Below, in pieces: positions 15,924-29,400 of a stretch of DNA of 59,818 nucleotides; position 1 is the stretch's first letter; each line of letters starts with the position of its first letter. Made by a program: the position numbers and the translations under genes. The DNA is taken from IMG/VR virus record IMGVR_UViG_3300020400_000007, positions 1 to 59,818 of that record; one strand, 5' to 3'. Source of the DNA: a virus. Under the pieces are notes generated by a model. The model did no database searches, was not told where the DNA came from, and saw only the letters and a program-made list of their open reading frames with translations.

Positions 15924-17735
15924 TTACCACAGTCCGCCGCTACTACCCAGATCCGTGTCAAATACCCATGTTCCTGCTTGTACTTTATACCTTTTTAGCC
16001 CTCTTGCAACTGAGGAACTTACAGTACCAGAGGCATTATTGAACGCAATATCCTGCAATACACTCTCATTTTGCACACCATTGGCATCAACAGCAATAAA
16101 AGATTTGTTTGCAACGGAGTTAATGTTAATACCACTTACTGTTGCACCAGTTAATGTTGATGTTGGCACATAAGCATACGATCCTGTTTTCTTATTTGCC
16201 GCTGGATAAATGTCTTCAATAATTGTAGCAATATTGGCATTTGTTAATCCTGTAATATCTAATGGCACAATTACTGGTTCGTCATCAAGACTGTCATCTA
16301 CATAAAATTTAGTTGCCGCATCTTGATTGCTTGTAGGATTTGCCATTCCTGATATTTTTTGATTATTGGTAATTGTGATTGCACCATCACTTGTAATTTG
16401 CAATCCACCACCTGATGTTGAAATAGCATAATCATTTAACGTAATATTGTCTACACTCAAAGTTGTGAGTGTACCTATTTGTGTTAAACCTAATGCACTT
16501 GAAACCTGTGAACCTAAAGCAGTTTCATTTAAAACTTCATTGCCATTAACCTTGTAACCTTTTGTTGGTGCCAAGTCAATGTTTTCACTTGATGTCCAAG
16601 ATGCTGTGTTATTTCTCCAAAGAAATTCTTTGTCTAAATCTGAAGATTTTAATATAATACCACCGCCATCTACTGCGGCATTATTACCTGTTGTACTATC
16701 TGATTGAATTGCAAGTTCAATATTTTTATCTTCAATTCTTAAATTTTGTGTATCAATGCTTGTGGTTGTACCTTGTACAATTAATTGTCCGTCAATTTTT
16801 GCATCACCGCCTACGTGTAAAGTATACAATGGTTGTGATTTAAATATACCAACGTGACTTACATCTGTGTCAACAACTACTGCATCAACGTAACCTGTTG
16901 TTTTTCTAACTCTTACTTTCCAATCATGATTTGATAACTGATTTTCTGTTACGTATGAAGTACCAACAATTTTTTGTATGTTGTTTTGTGCTGTACCAAT
17001 TGTTAATCCGCCGGAGTTACTTACTGTTAATGTACCTATTGTAGTTCCATTTGAATCTGCTGGTAAAAGCTGTGCAGGTGTTCTTCTATTTCCTTGGCTG
17101 TCTGTTAGTGATAATGCAGAGTCTGACGTGCCTCTGTATTGAAAATTAGCACCGTCAATTAAATTAAAACCTTTTTTGATGTTACCAGTGATACCTGGAA
17201 CTGTGTAGCCAACTGCTGGAGTAAATTCTTCATTTGCAAATACTCCAATTAGATTGCCACCTATAAAAAATCTTATTGTTGTTTTACTGTTGTTTTGTGT
17301 ATCTAATGCTGTTACTGTTTCAAATCCTGACTTACCTTGTTGTGCAGTATAAACTGGACCTGCAAGTGTTAAGTCTGTACCATCATAAAAGTAAAGTTGA
17401 TTTGTTAAACTGTTAAGCCATAAATCTCCTGATACCATGTTAGCTGGTTCTGATTGTGATACAATAGGTCCACCACTTTCTTTAAATGATGTTCCGTCAT
17501 AAACTTTGATTCTAGCTGATGCTGTGTCATACCATAATTGTCCTTTAAGTGGTACTGACGGTGCAGAAGTGTTGGCAAAGTTTTCCAACATCTTAATTAA
17601 GTTTTCGTTTAAGGTTTCACCAAAGCCTGTATAATTTTTTCCAATCAGACCGATGGAAGTAGTTGTAGTATCTAATTGTCCGTCAACTAAATCTACTAAT
17701 AATGTTCCGTCTGTTTTGTTTAATTTATATCCCAT
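15924..17735 (-). CDS. Tail fibre-like protein B
   Basis: This 603-residue protein shares the N-terminal domain of fibre proteins A and C (MGYKLNKTDG, LIGKNYTGFGE, ENLIKMLENF, GQLWYD, IKVYDG) and then diverges. The middle has IDTQNLRIEDKNIELAI, a motif familiar from marine T4-like phage fibre shafts. The C-terminus ends GLKRYKVQAGTWVFDTDL and then GSSGGLW. Divergent distal parts on a common base fit receptor-binding variation. It is nine bases downstream of fibre C and likely co-transcribed with it from the promoter near 20415. No catalytic domain is visible. Confidence 0.75.
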   Translation of the reverse strand: MGYKLNKTDGTLLVDLVDGQLDTTTTSIGLIGKNYTGFGETLNENLIKMLENFANTSAPSVPLKGQLWYDTASARIKVYDGTSFKESGGPIVSQSEPANMVSGDLWLNSLTNQLYFYDGTDLTLAGPVYTAQQGKSGFETVTALDTQNNSKTTIRFFIGGNLIGVFANEEFTPAVGYTVPGITGNIKKGFNLIDGANFQYRGTSDSALSLTDSQGNRRTPAQLLPADSNGTTIGTLTVSNSGGLTIGTAQNNIQKIVGTSYVTENQLSNHDWKVRVRKTTGYVDAVVVDTDVSHVGIFKSQPLYTLHVGGDAKIDGQLIVQGTTTSIDTQNLRIEDKNIELAIQSDSTTGNNAAVDGGGIILKSSDLDKEFLWRNNTASWTSSENIDLAPTKGYKVNGNEVLNETALGSQVSSALGLTQIGTLTTLSVDNITLNDYAISTSGGGLQITSDGAITITNNQKISGMANPTSNQDAATKFYVDDSLDDEPVIVPLDITGLTNANIATIIEDIYPAANKKTGSYAYVPTSTLTGATVSGININSVANKSFIAVDANGVQNESVLQDIAFNNASGTVSSSVARGLKRYKVQAGTWVFDTDLGSSGGLW

Positions 17736-17744
17736 AGTCTATCC

Positions 17745-19778
17745 TTAACTTGCTAGAAATGTGTTTTCTCCTGCGTATATAATATAGTTTACAGTCATGT
17801 AAGGATTCATTATATTAAATGAATTACCTAAACTACTGTTTGTCAACACACCACCTGAAGTAGGATATGCCTGGCCTGCACCTGTGCCTGTTGGAGCATC
17901 ATAAGTTATACCCTGTGGATCGTTTGGAGTACCTGTTACATCTCTAATTGTGTAATATTGATCTCCACTTGGTCCTCTTAAATCGTGTTCGTGTTCTGGT
18001 AGATTGCCTGTTGATAAAGTTTGTGTTTGCTGTCCTGATACACTACCTAGTGTGTCTGCCGCTGAATCTGTAACAACATTTGCACTTCCACCGCCCATGT
18101 TATCTTTACCTAATGCAACTCTACCTCTTAAATCAGGTAAAGCAAATTTTCCTGCACTAACCAAAGATTGATCTTTAAATCCGTATTCTATTACATTAAA
18201 CAAATTTTGATAGTCTGCAATAAACACTTCTTGTCCATAACACAATAACCAATTAGCCGGAGCAACTGTGCCTCCATATGGAGTAATCATTCCTACTGGT
18301 AAAGTTGGTATTGCTTTGAACAGGTTTGTTCTTGATATTTTATAAACGCCTGTATCACCAGCTGTTCTGTTTATTAATAGTTCATCTGTTGATACTGAAT
18401 CTGAAACTTCTGTTTTATTACTAATGAAAGCATTTGAAATACTTGTTGTAAATGTTTTTGTTGAGGCATCCTGTCCATCAAAAGTAAATGAATTAGCAGT
18501 AACATCTCCTGTCATTTGGAATGTTGTAGAACTTGCTAATTTATCTGTTGAACCTGATCTACCTGATACTGTACCTGTTACGTTTCCTGTTAGGTTTCCT
18601 ACAAAATTTTGTGCATAAACATTTAACCATTGTTCGTTTGTTGTACCAAGATTTCTTGTTGTTGAAGCATTAGGTACAATGTTACCTGTTGTAAGTAAAC
18701 CAGCAACATTTGTGTCACTGCCTACAAAAAGTTTTTTAGCAATCCCAACACCACCTTTTGTAATAATACTTCCTGTGTTGATTGTTGTTGCGTCTGTTGT
18801 ACCGTCTACTAATAATGAATTAGAAACTTGTATGTTTCCTGTTACATCTAATGCTTGGTCTGGTGATAAATTATTAATTCCAACTTTTGCAGTTGAATCA
18901 ATTCTCATCACTGTTTCTGTTGTTCCGTTGTTGTTAACTCTTATGTCAATATTTGATCCTGAAGTTTGGTGACTAATTACACCAGCTTGTCCTTCAACAC
19001 CTACTGTCATAAAACTTGAAGCACCTACTGTGATACCACCGTTGTTTTTTACAGTGATAGGAAATAAACTTTGTGATAAAGCATCGTTACGTATAAAGTT
19101 ACTTGCAGGAATAGTTTCATTTCCAATTACAAGTGCTTCTGCTTTTTCCGCCACACCATAATATTTTCCTGCACCTGCTCCAGTAATATCTGCTGTGCTT
19201 AAATTAAATCCTGGCTTGATGGTTGTAAATCCTTGAATAGTTGTCTTTGGTGTAAATGCCGCTGTGGCATATATAGCCAATGTCTTTGCACTTACTTCTA
19301 CAATCAAACAAGTGTATGAAACATTGTTAGTTCCAACAATAGCTGTTGCTCTAACACCTGTTGAAAGTCCATCACTAAACGTTGGACCTACTAACACCCA
19401 ACCTGATCCTGTGTACAAGTAAAGTTGTTGATTGTCTGTGTCTACCCAAAGGTCACCTGTCACTGATTGTGCGGCACCTGGGGCATTGGTTGCTTTCTTT
19501 AATCCTGATGCACTTATCCAAGTTGTACCATCATAAAGTTTTAATTGATCAACACCTGGTGTATTATCATACCAAAGTTGTCCTTCAACTGGATTGCCTG
19601 GTGCTGAACTATTTGTAAAATTCTCTAATAGATGTAAAAAGTTTTCAGCAATGGCTGTACCATATGCCGTTGTATTTCTACCTGGTATTGACAAAGACGT
19701 TTGTTGGTTGATAGTATTGTCTTCAACACTAATACTACCTTTATTAGCAACGTCTGTGTAATTTACAGTATAAGCCAT
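17745..19778 (-). CDS. Tail fibre-like protein C with phage tail collar domain
   Basis: The 677-residue protein has the same N-terminal domain as A and B (SIPGRNTTAYGTAIAENF, GQLWYDN, LKLYDGTTW). Its C-terminal ~180 residues contain a tail-collar-type domain: LPVGMITPYGG, NWLLCYGQEV, FALPDLRGRV, a GNLPEHEHD histidine cluster and NPYMTVNYIIYAGE. In T4 short fibres (gp12) and related proteins this domain folds as a trimer and may hold metal through the histidines at the receptor-binding tip. It is preceded by a GAGG ribosome site three bases after the gene at 19782-20396. Confidence 0.82.
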   Translation of the reverse strand: MAYTVNYTDVANKGSISVEDNTINQQTSLSIPGRNTTAYGTAIAENFLHLLENFTNSSAPGNPVEGQLWYDNTPGVDQLKLYDGTTWISASGLKKATNAPGAAQSVTGDLWVDTDNQQLYLYTGSGWVLVGPTFSDGLSTGVRATAIVGTNNVSYTCLIVEVSAKTLAIYATAAFTPKTTIQGFTTIKPGFNLSTADITGAGAGKYYGVAEKAEALVIGNETIPASNFIRNDALSQSLFPITVKNNGGITVGASSFMTVGVEGQAGVISHQTSGSNIDIRVNNNGTTETVMRIDSTAKVGINNLSPDQALDVTGNIQVSNSLLVDGTTDATTINTGSIITKGGVGIAKKLFVGSDTNVAGLLTTGNIVPNASTTRNLGTTNEQWLNVYAQNFVGNLTGNVTGTVSGRSGSTDKLASSTTFQMTGDVTANSFTFDGQDASTKTFTTSISNAFISNKTEVSDSVSTDELLINRTAGDTGVYKISRTNLFKAIPTLPVGMITPYGGTVAPANWLLCYGQEVFIADYQNLFNVIEYGFKDQSLVSAGKFALPDLRGRVALGKDNMGGGSANVVTDSAADTLGSVSGQQTQTLSTGNLPEHEHDLRGPSGDQYYTIRDVTGTPNDPQGITYDAPTGTGAGQAYPTSGGVLTNSSLGNSFNIMNPYMTVNYIIYAGENTFLAS

Positions 19779-19781
19779 TTA

Positions 19782-20396
19782 TTACGCCTCGTTAAAACCA
19801 GTTAAACTTTGTACTCTAACTGTGTAGTCTATCTGTATTAATCTGTTTAAACTTTTTTGCACAGGATGGAATATTACGTGTGTTAGTAATCTACCTGTTC
19901 CTGATGTTGCAAAACTTACTAATCCTAATTCATCAAACACATACAAGCTGTCTGAACCAGTTGCGTTATCTAATGCATCTTGTCCTGACGGTTCTCCATA
20001 ATCTAACAAACAAGTTGCAATTATGTCTGTGTAGTTTGTACCGCTTACGTGACGTGTTTCTATCTTGTTTCTTGTAGGATCTGTGTTGTTGATAGAATTA
20101 TCGTCAATTACTTTGCTGTATGTTTGGTTGTACAAACTTGCATTTGTTCCTGTTGAATTTGGTGAAAGGTATGTAATTATACCCGTTGGATCGACGGATG
20201 TTCCACCATTACCAAAAGCCATTGAATATACCATTCCTTGCCCTTGGTTTGCTAATGATTCAGCTAATGAAATACTCATGTTTTCATAGTGAATAGCATT
20301 ACGTTTATCAACCAGAACTTCTCCAGATTCTGGATTGTGTATCTTTATGTGTCCTTGCAAAAGAACTCCTGATTTGTCTTTAAAATTGTCTATCAT
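19782..20396 (-). CDS. Conserved virion structural protein, 204 residues
   Basis: This protein contains GHIKIHNPESGEVLVDKRNA, MAFGNGGTSVDPTG and a final beta-rich segment RLIQIDYTVRVQSLTG. I recall similar proteins in the structural block of cyanophage-type T4 relatives, where they precede fibre genes. A role as an adaptor between baseplate and fibres would fit the position between the giant baseplate-linked gene and three fibre genes, but this is inference. It starts a new transcript from the late promoter at 20415-20425 with a short leader holding TAGGAT. Confidence 0.65.
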   Translation of the reverse strand: MIDNFKDKSGVLLQGHIKIHNPESGEVLVDKRNAIHYENMSISLAESLANQGQGMVYSMAFGNGGTSVDPTGIITYLSPNSTGTNASLYNQTYSKVIDDNSINNTDPTRNKIETRHVSGTNYTDIIATCLLDYGEPSGQDALDNATGSDSLYVFDELGLVSFATSGTGRLLTHVIFHPVQKSLNRLIQIDYTVRVQSLTGFNEA

Positions 20397-20414
20397 GTTA
20401 ATATCCTACAAGTG

Positions 20415-20425
20415 TATTTATTTAG
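20415..20425 (-). promoter_or_regulatory. Overlapping late promoters CTAAATA and AATAAATA
   Basis: On the minus strand the bases read CTAAATAAATA, which holds both forms of the late element, 19 to 23 bases upstream of the ATG at 20396. The element overlaps the last codons of the giant gene upstream (stop at 20418). Confidence 0.6.
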
Positions 20426-23400
20426 GTAACGCCACCTCTTTGTTTCTTAAGAACCTGCCAATGTTATTTTCCGCTAATCTTAGTGGAGTTCCTGGATCAG
20501 TCCATCTTTTTCCTATACGTCTAACCACCATTATCTTGGTGTTAATAGGAGGTTGTTCAGTCAATGTTAAGGTAGTACTGCCTGCTGTCATACTAAATTC
20601 TGCTGGTAAAGTAGTATCTGCTTCAGGACTATCCAAATTAGTTGTTGGATCAAAGGAACTTATTGCATTTTTACGCAATCTTCTTCCGCCAACAAACACT
20701 TCAACTAAATCCATTACTGTACCAGATCCTGTTGGATCTTGTGGTACAAAGTCAAGTGTGTATGCTTTTGTTGAGCCATCTGACACAAAATTCAATGTCA
20801 TTGTTTCGTCTTTGTAAGGTACAGTTTGGTCTCTGCTTTGATCTAACACTACACTACCCTGAGAGTGTTTTGTTTTGACTCCTGTTCCTAATGTACCTCT
20901 TCTCAACTGTCTTAAAGCACCATCTTCTTTCAAATAATATTCTATTCGCTCACCACCTATGAACAATACACCTGGCATTTGTTTTGCTTTGTTTGGTATA
21001 GGTAAGCTGTCTACATTGGTTACAAATATCTTAGTATCGTACCAATTTAAATCTTCTGCTAGTGTGTATTCTACATCATCACCCAAACGTTTGAAGTGTG
21101 TTCTGTTCAACATATCTTTGAACTGTCTGTAACCAAATTTTGGAACAATAGTGTTGTTTGAGAAGTGTATCAACTCAACTACATCATTTGCATTGATGTC
21201 TGTAACAACTCTTACAGTTTGTCTATCTTCTTCTAAGTAATAATCAACACTTGGTGTTAATAATGTTCCGTTGACAACAATCCAAACATATTCAGCGTCA
21301 ATGGCAAGTGTGCGTAATTTTATTATTCCATTTGTAAGCTGATGATATTCTGTGTAGTTGCTTGTACCTACTGTTATAGGATTTCTTGTTACAACATCTA
21401 AATTAATTCTTTCTATTTTTCTAACATCATGTTTGCTAAACTGATAAACTGTAACTGCTGAACCGTTAGCAGGAGCATTATCAAAATAAATTTTGTTTGG
21501 TGTTGCGTTCCATAAACCGTTACCATCAAAGAAGCCAAATGAATAATCTCCATCGTTCCTGATGTACACGTTTAGAATATCACCTGCAACTCCTACGTCA
21601 CTGAACAAGTTTACAGTTGCGTTGAAAGTATTCCAGCTCCAACTTTGCGTTATAGTAATTTCTTCTCCATTCAAGAATACTCTTACCTTGTTTGCATCAA
21701 TACCAGCTTTTGGTATTTGATAATCTTTTAATGTATATTCTCTAGTTGCACTTACAACAAATCTTTGATTGTATCCTGCATTTAGAATATTGTTGTCTAC
21801 TTTTACAATTACATTTTGCTCTAATGGCTCTTGCGTAAACGGAGCCTGTGCAAGTGTAAATGAAGTTGTGTTTCCGTCACCTGTAAATGTGTCTGTTGTA
21901 ATTTGTGAGAAACTTGTACTTGCACTATCAAATATTGCATATTGTATTACAGCTCCATTCAAAGGTGCAGTTCCTAGTTTAAACACACTCATTCCTTTTT
22001 GTCCTGAGTAAGTATTGTCTGTTTCTGCAAGTGTTACATTTACAGTTTTACCATCAACAGTTAAGAAGTGACTTAATGTATTTTTGTATTTTACAGGGAC
22101 AACAAATTGTGCTGTTGAACCATCTCCAATGAAAGTATCTATATCAAGTATTTTTTCACCATTGTTACTCATTGTAATAATATGTACTTGTTCATTTAGT
22201 CCTGGTGCATTTGTAAGTTTAATTTTTTTGTTTTGATAATCAACTTCAAACAATGTATCTGCTAAAATATTTCCATTAACTTTTATCCAAACATCACTTT
22301 GGCTCATTGGTACAAAGTTAATGTCAAAGTCTTTGTTGTTTCCGTCGCCCAAGTAATTGTAGCTGTGTAATATACTTGAACCGTCACCTGTTCTGTCATA
22401 AACTTTAATATCTAGTGTGTCAAGCACTTGTCCTGGTACAAGTTCTTCTGGACCTTTTGATGTTAAAGGTGTTACAAAACTGTCACCATCAACAACAATT
22501 TCTTCTGCTGATAATCCACGTGCAGTTTGATATACAAGATCTCCACCTTGTAGTAAAGTATCATATCCATCTGGATCTGGAATAAATGATCCGTCGCTTG
22601 TTGATTTTCTAATTACAATAACATCATTTGCTACTGTTGGAACTTTTGTTTCGTCAAGCTGTATAAATGTTTGACCTGCACCTGTAATACTTTCCATTAC
22701 TGCATTTGGATTATTAGAAACAGTTGATCCGTCATATTGTGGATCATCTATTCTAACACCATTTTTATATACGTTATACACAACACCTGACTCTAAAGGT
22801 TTAGCAAGTGTAAACACATTTGTACTTCCGTCTAGTGTAAACACCTCATCTTCATATGTGTTATCGTAAGTGTCATATGTTGTTGTGTAGTAAGGCTCAC
22901 TTGACCAACCTGTACCTGCACCAAATGTAAAGCTCTTGACTTGAACTCCTCCATAATCAATTCCGTCCATAAGCTGAGATACATCTTTGCCTAACATACC
23001 TGTTGTTGGATCATAGAACATATTAATTCTATCTTGTGCTTGTAACATATCGATAGCTTTGCTGTAATTTACAACTATTGCAGAATTATTTGCAGGTGGT
23101 TCAGTAAATGTTACTCTACCTTTGCTTCTTGCATATGACTTTGTGTTGTCTGCAAGATTAGAAATTGTATATTCACTTTGTAGTGCTTCGATACCTGCCA
23201 CAGTTACAGTGATTGTAGTTGTTCTCAAATCCATTGGAAACTTAAGATCATATTGTGTTTTACTACCTGTGCCTGTGAAGTTTTCTACTTCTGTAAGTGT
23301 TGTGATTAAGAAGTTACCAGTTGTTCTATCAAACTTACTTACTATATGATTTGATCTTACTTTGCTGTTTCCTAGTTGTGCTGATACTACTGCTTTGACT

Positions 23401-26400
23401 CCTGCTGGATCCTGTGTTCCTTCTACAGTTACAGTTGGAGCAGACAAGTATCCTTTACCTGGATTAGTTACTGTGATATATTTAATTGTACCGCCAGCAC
23501 CTAATGTTGCTTTTGCAACTGCACCTGTACCACCGCCACCAACAAATTTGATTAATGGAGTTTCTAAATAAAGTGTACCGCCTGTTTTAATATTAATTTG
23601 TTTTACTTCAAAGCCAACACAGTCAGCCCAATACTTGTTAGGATATGTTGTTATTGAAGCATCTTGTCCTACTATTAAATCGTTTTGTACTTTTAAACTT
23701 GCAGGAACAATTTTACCATCATCTGAACTGTAAGCAGGTGGAATATCAAAGTCTGTGATACCACTTGCAGTTTCATCTGTGTTTGTATAGTTACTGATGT
23801 ACTCTCTAATTTTTGTTTTGTATGGTTTTGTTTCCTTAACAAAATCCTCATAACTTGGTAAACTATCATTTTGGAAAGTAATTTTTTGTTGTAAATCACC
23901 AGCATTGTGTTTTGCTTTTATAAAGCTAGTCTTAAATGCCCAGTCAACATTTGCTTGTTCAGAAAATACATATCTTAAACTTGCAAAGAATAATTTATTG
24001 TATTCAACTGCAAGATCGTTAATAAAAATATCATCTCTTAATGACTGTAATATAATTCTTAATTCTCTTGTAGGTTGATTATCATAGAATGATGTATCAT
24101 AACTTAATCCATCATATCCTATATTGCTGTTTGCACTATCAAACAAGCTGTTAGATAATTGTATGGTTCCATTTTCTCTACCAATAGTTTTGTATTTTGT
24201 TGTGTAATCACTGCCGTCATTACTAATTTTTTCAAGTAACAACCAACCGCCTGATCCTATTGTAGATATTTTTACTATATCTCCTACTGCATCGTCTAAT
24301 GAATCTAATTCATATGAGAAATCAATCAAGAAATCTGTTTCAGTAAATTCACTGTAACCCACATCATACCAATCTTCATACGTCCACCATTGTGTAACAT
24401 CATAAGATGAACTTGTAGTTCTTGCCCAAGTTTTAGAATTTTCTTGGTAAGCATATATAGACCATCTGCTGTTGACACTTTCGTCTACTGTTACCAACAC
24501 ACTATATTTTCTTACTTCAAGTGTTGTTTTTGGTCCATAATCATTACCTGTATTTTTGACCACAGCACTTGTAATTGTACCATGTGCGTCCATTGTAAGT
24601 GTAATCTCAGCACCAGATCCATTTCCTGTATTTCCAAATTCAACAGTTGGTATAGTTTTGTAACCTTTACCACCATTTGTAATATCAACTCTTGCAAGTC
24701 TGCCATTTTCAAACACAGGTGTTAATACTGCTGGAGAAATGTTTGACACTCCTACTGTAGATAATTCTGCATAAGTGTCTATTGCTTTATCAAACTTTCT
24801 ACTTAATAAAGTAGGAGTAGGATCTTTGCTTAAGAACTTGCTTAGATCAAATTCATCTACAATTAAATTTTGTTTTAATGTTCTATTAGCTCTTTCAACA
24901 GTTTGCTTTAATGCTTCAGTTTTGTTTTTAAACATTCCTTGTCTTGGTCTGTCTAAAATACCATATGCTTGTTTAGGACTTAAAATTGTATCTGGAACTG
25001 CTCTTTCATTTACATCAACTCCAATTAAACTGTCATACCATTTGCGTTCTAAGTCTTTGTTTGGTCTGCTAGTATCAAGCCCTTCTGTAAGCAATTGGTA
25101 CTGATTGTGTGCATTTATTTCTTTGTTCTCTATTGTCCAGTATCTAAAGTTAATTGCATTTTCTGGTCCACTTACAAGTGATTCACAGTTGTACAAACCA
25201 AATCTTGAATTGCTGTACATGGCAATAAATCTTTGTCCTTGTCCTGCAGGATCTTGTATCAATTGAGCAACGTCATACGCACTAGTTTTTCTAAACTCAA
25301 AGTGTGGTATAATTTTTTTATTTTTTACCCAGTAGTAATATTTGTTAAAGAAACTTTTTGCAACGTTATCAAATTTTTGTACCTGAACAAAAGTATTAAG
25401 ATCCTTAGGCGTACCACTAATACCTTTTGTTAATCCTTCTTCAGTGTCAGCTTGTTGAGACCATTGTGTTGGAGTAAGTGTTGATTCTACCCACTCATAA
25501 ACATCAATAGATGCACCTGTAAACAATTTGTTCCAATTAGCTGTATTGTAAATTATGTTGCCTTGGTATGGGTTTACAAATTTTGCTGTGCTTAGATCCC
25601 ACCATAGTCTACCTACCCATTTGGTATCCCAATAATTATCTGCGTCAATTACAGTATTTTGTGAAGGAGTTCCATTTGTGTAAACTGCTGGATCATAATG
25701 TGTTTTGAATGTTAATTCTTCTTCCGCCGCACCTGCAATTTTTCCTTGTATTGGATCTATATAATCCACTGCCTGAGCAACAGGATTTTCATTAATTTCA
25801 TAAATGAATATACCTTTGAATTTAGACAAGTCTACTTGATCCATTGGACTATGTAAAGTTGCCCACGGCATAACATCTCTTGTTCTCTTGAAATCTATAA
25901 GTGTTCCAATAAAATTATTATCAGTGATGGACAATTCTGGCATTGGCACATACACATGGTTTTCATTAAACAATAAGAACTCGCCAAATCTTTCTGTTGC
26001 AGGATTTTTGTAATTAAATTTCTCTGCATACAATAATTTGTTTCTTACCTTTTGATACATAAACACTTGTCCACTGTCAGCATTTACTTTTTCAAACTGC
26101 GTTAAGTTGTTGTCAAATGTTGTTGTAATGTTATCAAATGTTGTGCTTGTTACAAGGTCACCACCTTTAGAACTAATAACTAAATCATTGCCATTGAAAT
26201 CTATTGCCGCTCCGAATCTTTCTGCAACATCTTTTTCAGGACTGTATAGTGTTTGCGTTAATTCAAATGTTCCTAAATTGTTTGTGTATACAAAAACCTT
26301 ACCATTGTCATTAGATCTATCATCTGCCAAAGGAGCACCTACAGCCACCATTGATCCATCATCACTTACTGCAACACTTGATCCGAAACCTATTCCGGCA

Positions 26401-29400
26401 ACTGGTGCTGGAATCATTTGTGAAAATCCATAATGTCCTTTGATAAATCTATAAATTATAACCTTAGGATCACTGTTGTTAAAGTCTGCCACTGTTGCAA
26501 TCACTTCACCAAGTTTTGCTACTGCAAAAGGATGTGCGTAATTTGTAAGATTGGCTTTATCAAATGTGCTGTCATCACTTACAACAAGATTTGTATCATT
26601 TGGTAGGTATCCAATGTAATCTATAAATGCATCTATTACTGTCCAGAACGTTGGGTTCCATGCACCTGCTACAAGATTTGTGTTTGCTTGATAAAACTGT
26701 CCATTGTACAACACAATATCATTTGTGTAATAATCTTGTGAGTCACTAAATTCGCCTTTGAAGAAATAGTTTTTACTTCTTGCCCACTCATACGTTGTGC
26801 CATCAGTATCAGTACCATGCGTGACTAAATGTATTCTACCACTGTTGCTTGTTGTATTGTTGCCAGGAGCAGATACAAACAATCTGTACAATTCGCTTTG
26901 AGTTGATTTTGTTAATTTGATTATTGTACCTAAGAATCTATTTGATTCTCTTTGTGGATTTGTGTAACCATGTTGATATGAATACAATCCTGTACCCATT
27001 CTTTCATAAACAAAATATGCACCTTCATTTGTAAATGCACTTGGTGTACCTGTTGTATCTAATTTTAATGCACTAACTTGTTTCCAATCCTTGTTTAAAG
27101 GATTTGGAGTATTAGGCGTTCTTGCAACACCATTGACTGTTCTATTGTTGAACACATAAATTTCTAATTCATCTCTAAATGTTGGAGCAGTTACAGGCAA
27201 CATTGTGCTATCTGTGTTTCTTACCACAACAAGTTTTCCTGCTATACTACCAGACATATTTGCGTTGTCTAATCTACCGGATAATCTATCAACACCTGCA
27301 CTTACACCATCTTTGATTGCAATGGTACTTGTATCACTATGTTGATTACCAAACTTAAATGATCCATTTCTAGCTTTGACATACAATCTACAATCAAGTA
27401 ACTGTTCTTGCAAATACACAACTTCTGCTGTTGCATTTGTAGACTGGTCGATAATTATATCACCTATTTGCGGAATAAAAGGATTACCATTGTTATCAAA
27501 GTTTGTAAATGTTACATCTACAAATCCGTCCCAAATATCATATACACTATGTAAAGTGTCATTCAGATAATCAAATCCTATTCCTAGTGTTGCAGGATCA
27601 AATACTGTTAAAGTGTTACCACCACGTATTTCATTTACACGCATGGTAAATGGAGTACCAGATACCAATGTGTCTGTCCAAGCCTTAGGTGCCCTGAAGA
27701 ACCATAAAGGACTCAAGTCAGGCATACCTTGTTTGTTATAGAAACTTAAATGACCAAGTCTTCCTCCTTTGGTTGGATCTGACACTTGATTCAATGCATA
27801 CACATCGTCCATTGTGTTGTAATAAATTTCTGGACTTTTGCTTTCTGCCTGTGTAATAATATCTTGTATTACAAACTGTGGTTCTGTAATTTCTTTGACT
27901 GTGGTATCAAATGCTGTTGTAACATTTATTCTCCACCAACCCCCGAAAGATGCTTGTGAGTTTGTTGGTTCTACTAATGCATATGAACCCATCGTCACTC
28001 CGCCTAATGTTGCGTTGTCATTAGCAAGGAATTGACCATTCATACCACTGATGTAAATCATTGCTTGGTTTACGTTCTGAACACTTATATGATTTACTGT
28101 TCCTATTGCAGTACTTGTACTAATTAAATCACCTACCTGTGGTGTTCTTAATAAATTATCAAAATATAATACAGCATCTACTTTTGCAACAATAGATTTG
28201 TTGCCTTCAAGTTCACTTAATACAGGCCCTTGTACTCCAAATGGAACAACACCGTTTGGATAGTTTTGTGAATACTGTTTCCAGTTAAATGCTAAAGTGT
28301 CGCCAACTGCTGAACCTTCGTACTGTGCCGTTGGTGCTCTTACAAGTATATGATCTGTAGGAACATTAAATCTGTAATTTCCTCTTATTGCATATACTAT
28401 TTGTGGGTAAGCGGTTCCAGTCCATGATGCTTTTGCAATTTGTGTTGGGTCATAAAAACTATTGAAAGTTAAAGTGCCTTGTGCCGCTGAAATAGGAAAC
28501 TGTGCCTCCCAGAAGTTTTCTTGATATTGAATAATATCTTTTTCTGCGTAACTTACATTACTTGCAAATGCACCTTTGAATTTTGTTTTTGCGTTGCTGG
28601 CATTTGGTGCACCTATTACTAACCACTTGGCATCTGAACTTAAATCTAATCCAGTTCCAAACTTACCATCGCCTGTGTATAAATTTGCAGGAGCATCTAT
28701 TGTTTGTGCATGATTGTATGTGGTGTTGTCATTTGTTCTTTGGAAAATATAAACTTTGTTAGATTCATTTGCACCAACAACCAATGTTGTGTTTCTTTCG
28801 TCTGCTCCTATTACTTTACCAAAGTTTGTGCTACTATCACCAGTTTCAACATTACTGATAACTTGTAATTCACTATGTTGTGGAGTATTTTTAAGAACAA
28901 TCCAACGATTAGCACTATCGTCATCTACCCAAAGCAATTCACCAACTTGGAATTCACCAGCAAACAATCTTGTGTTTGCTTCTTCAAGGTTGGCAACTCT
29001 TGCAGACGTAAATGTTGTAAGAAAGCCATTTGCAGTTTCTACATCTGACGTTTCACCATTGTCTGTACAAAATACAGTATCTAATTCTGATCTAATAACT
29101 TTGAATAACTTTTCAGTGTCTGCAACATCAACAACACCTATGATATCATCTTTGACATAGTTTGCTTGATTGTTAAGTTTTATTTCAACTTCATTTGTTG
29201 TAGTGTTTTTTACGACTGATAAAATTTTATCATTTGTACGTGTATATTTTAAAACGTCCCAATCATCTATTTTGCTTGTACCTGTCCAAATATAATCACC
29301 TACATTTAAAGTTGTTAAAGTTAATCCTAATATGTCATCATATTTTGCAACTGTTTGTTTAACATCTGCACTATTAACATATCCAGCAGTTTGTATATAA

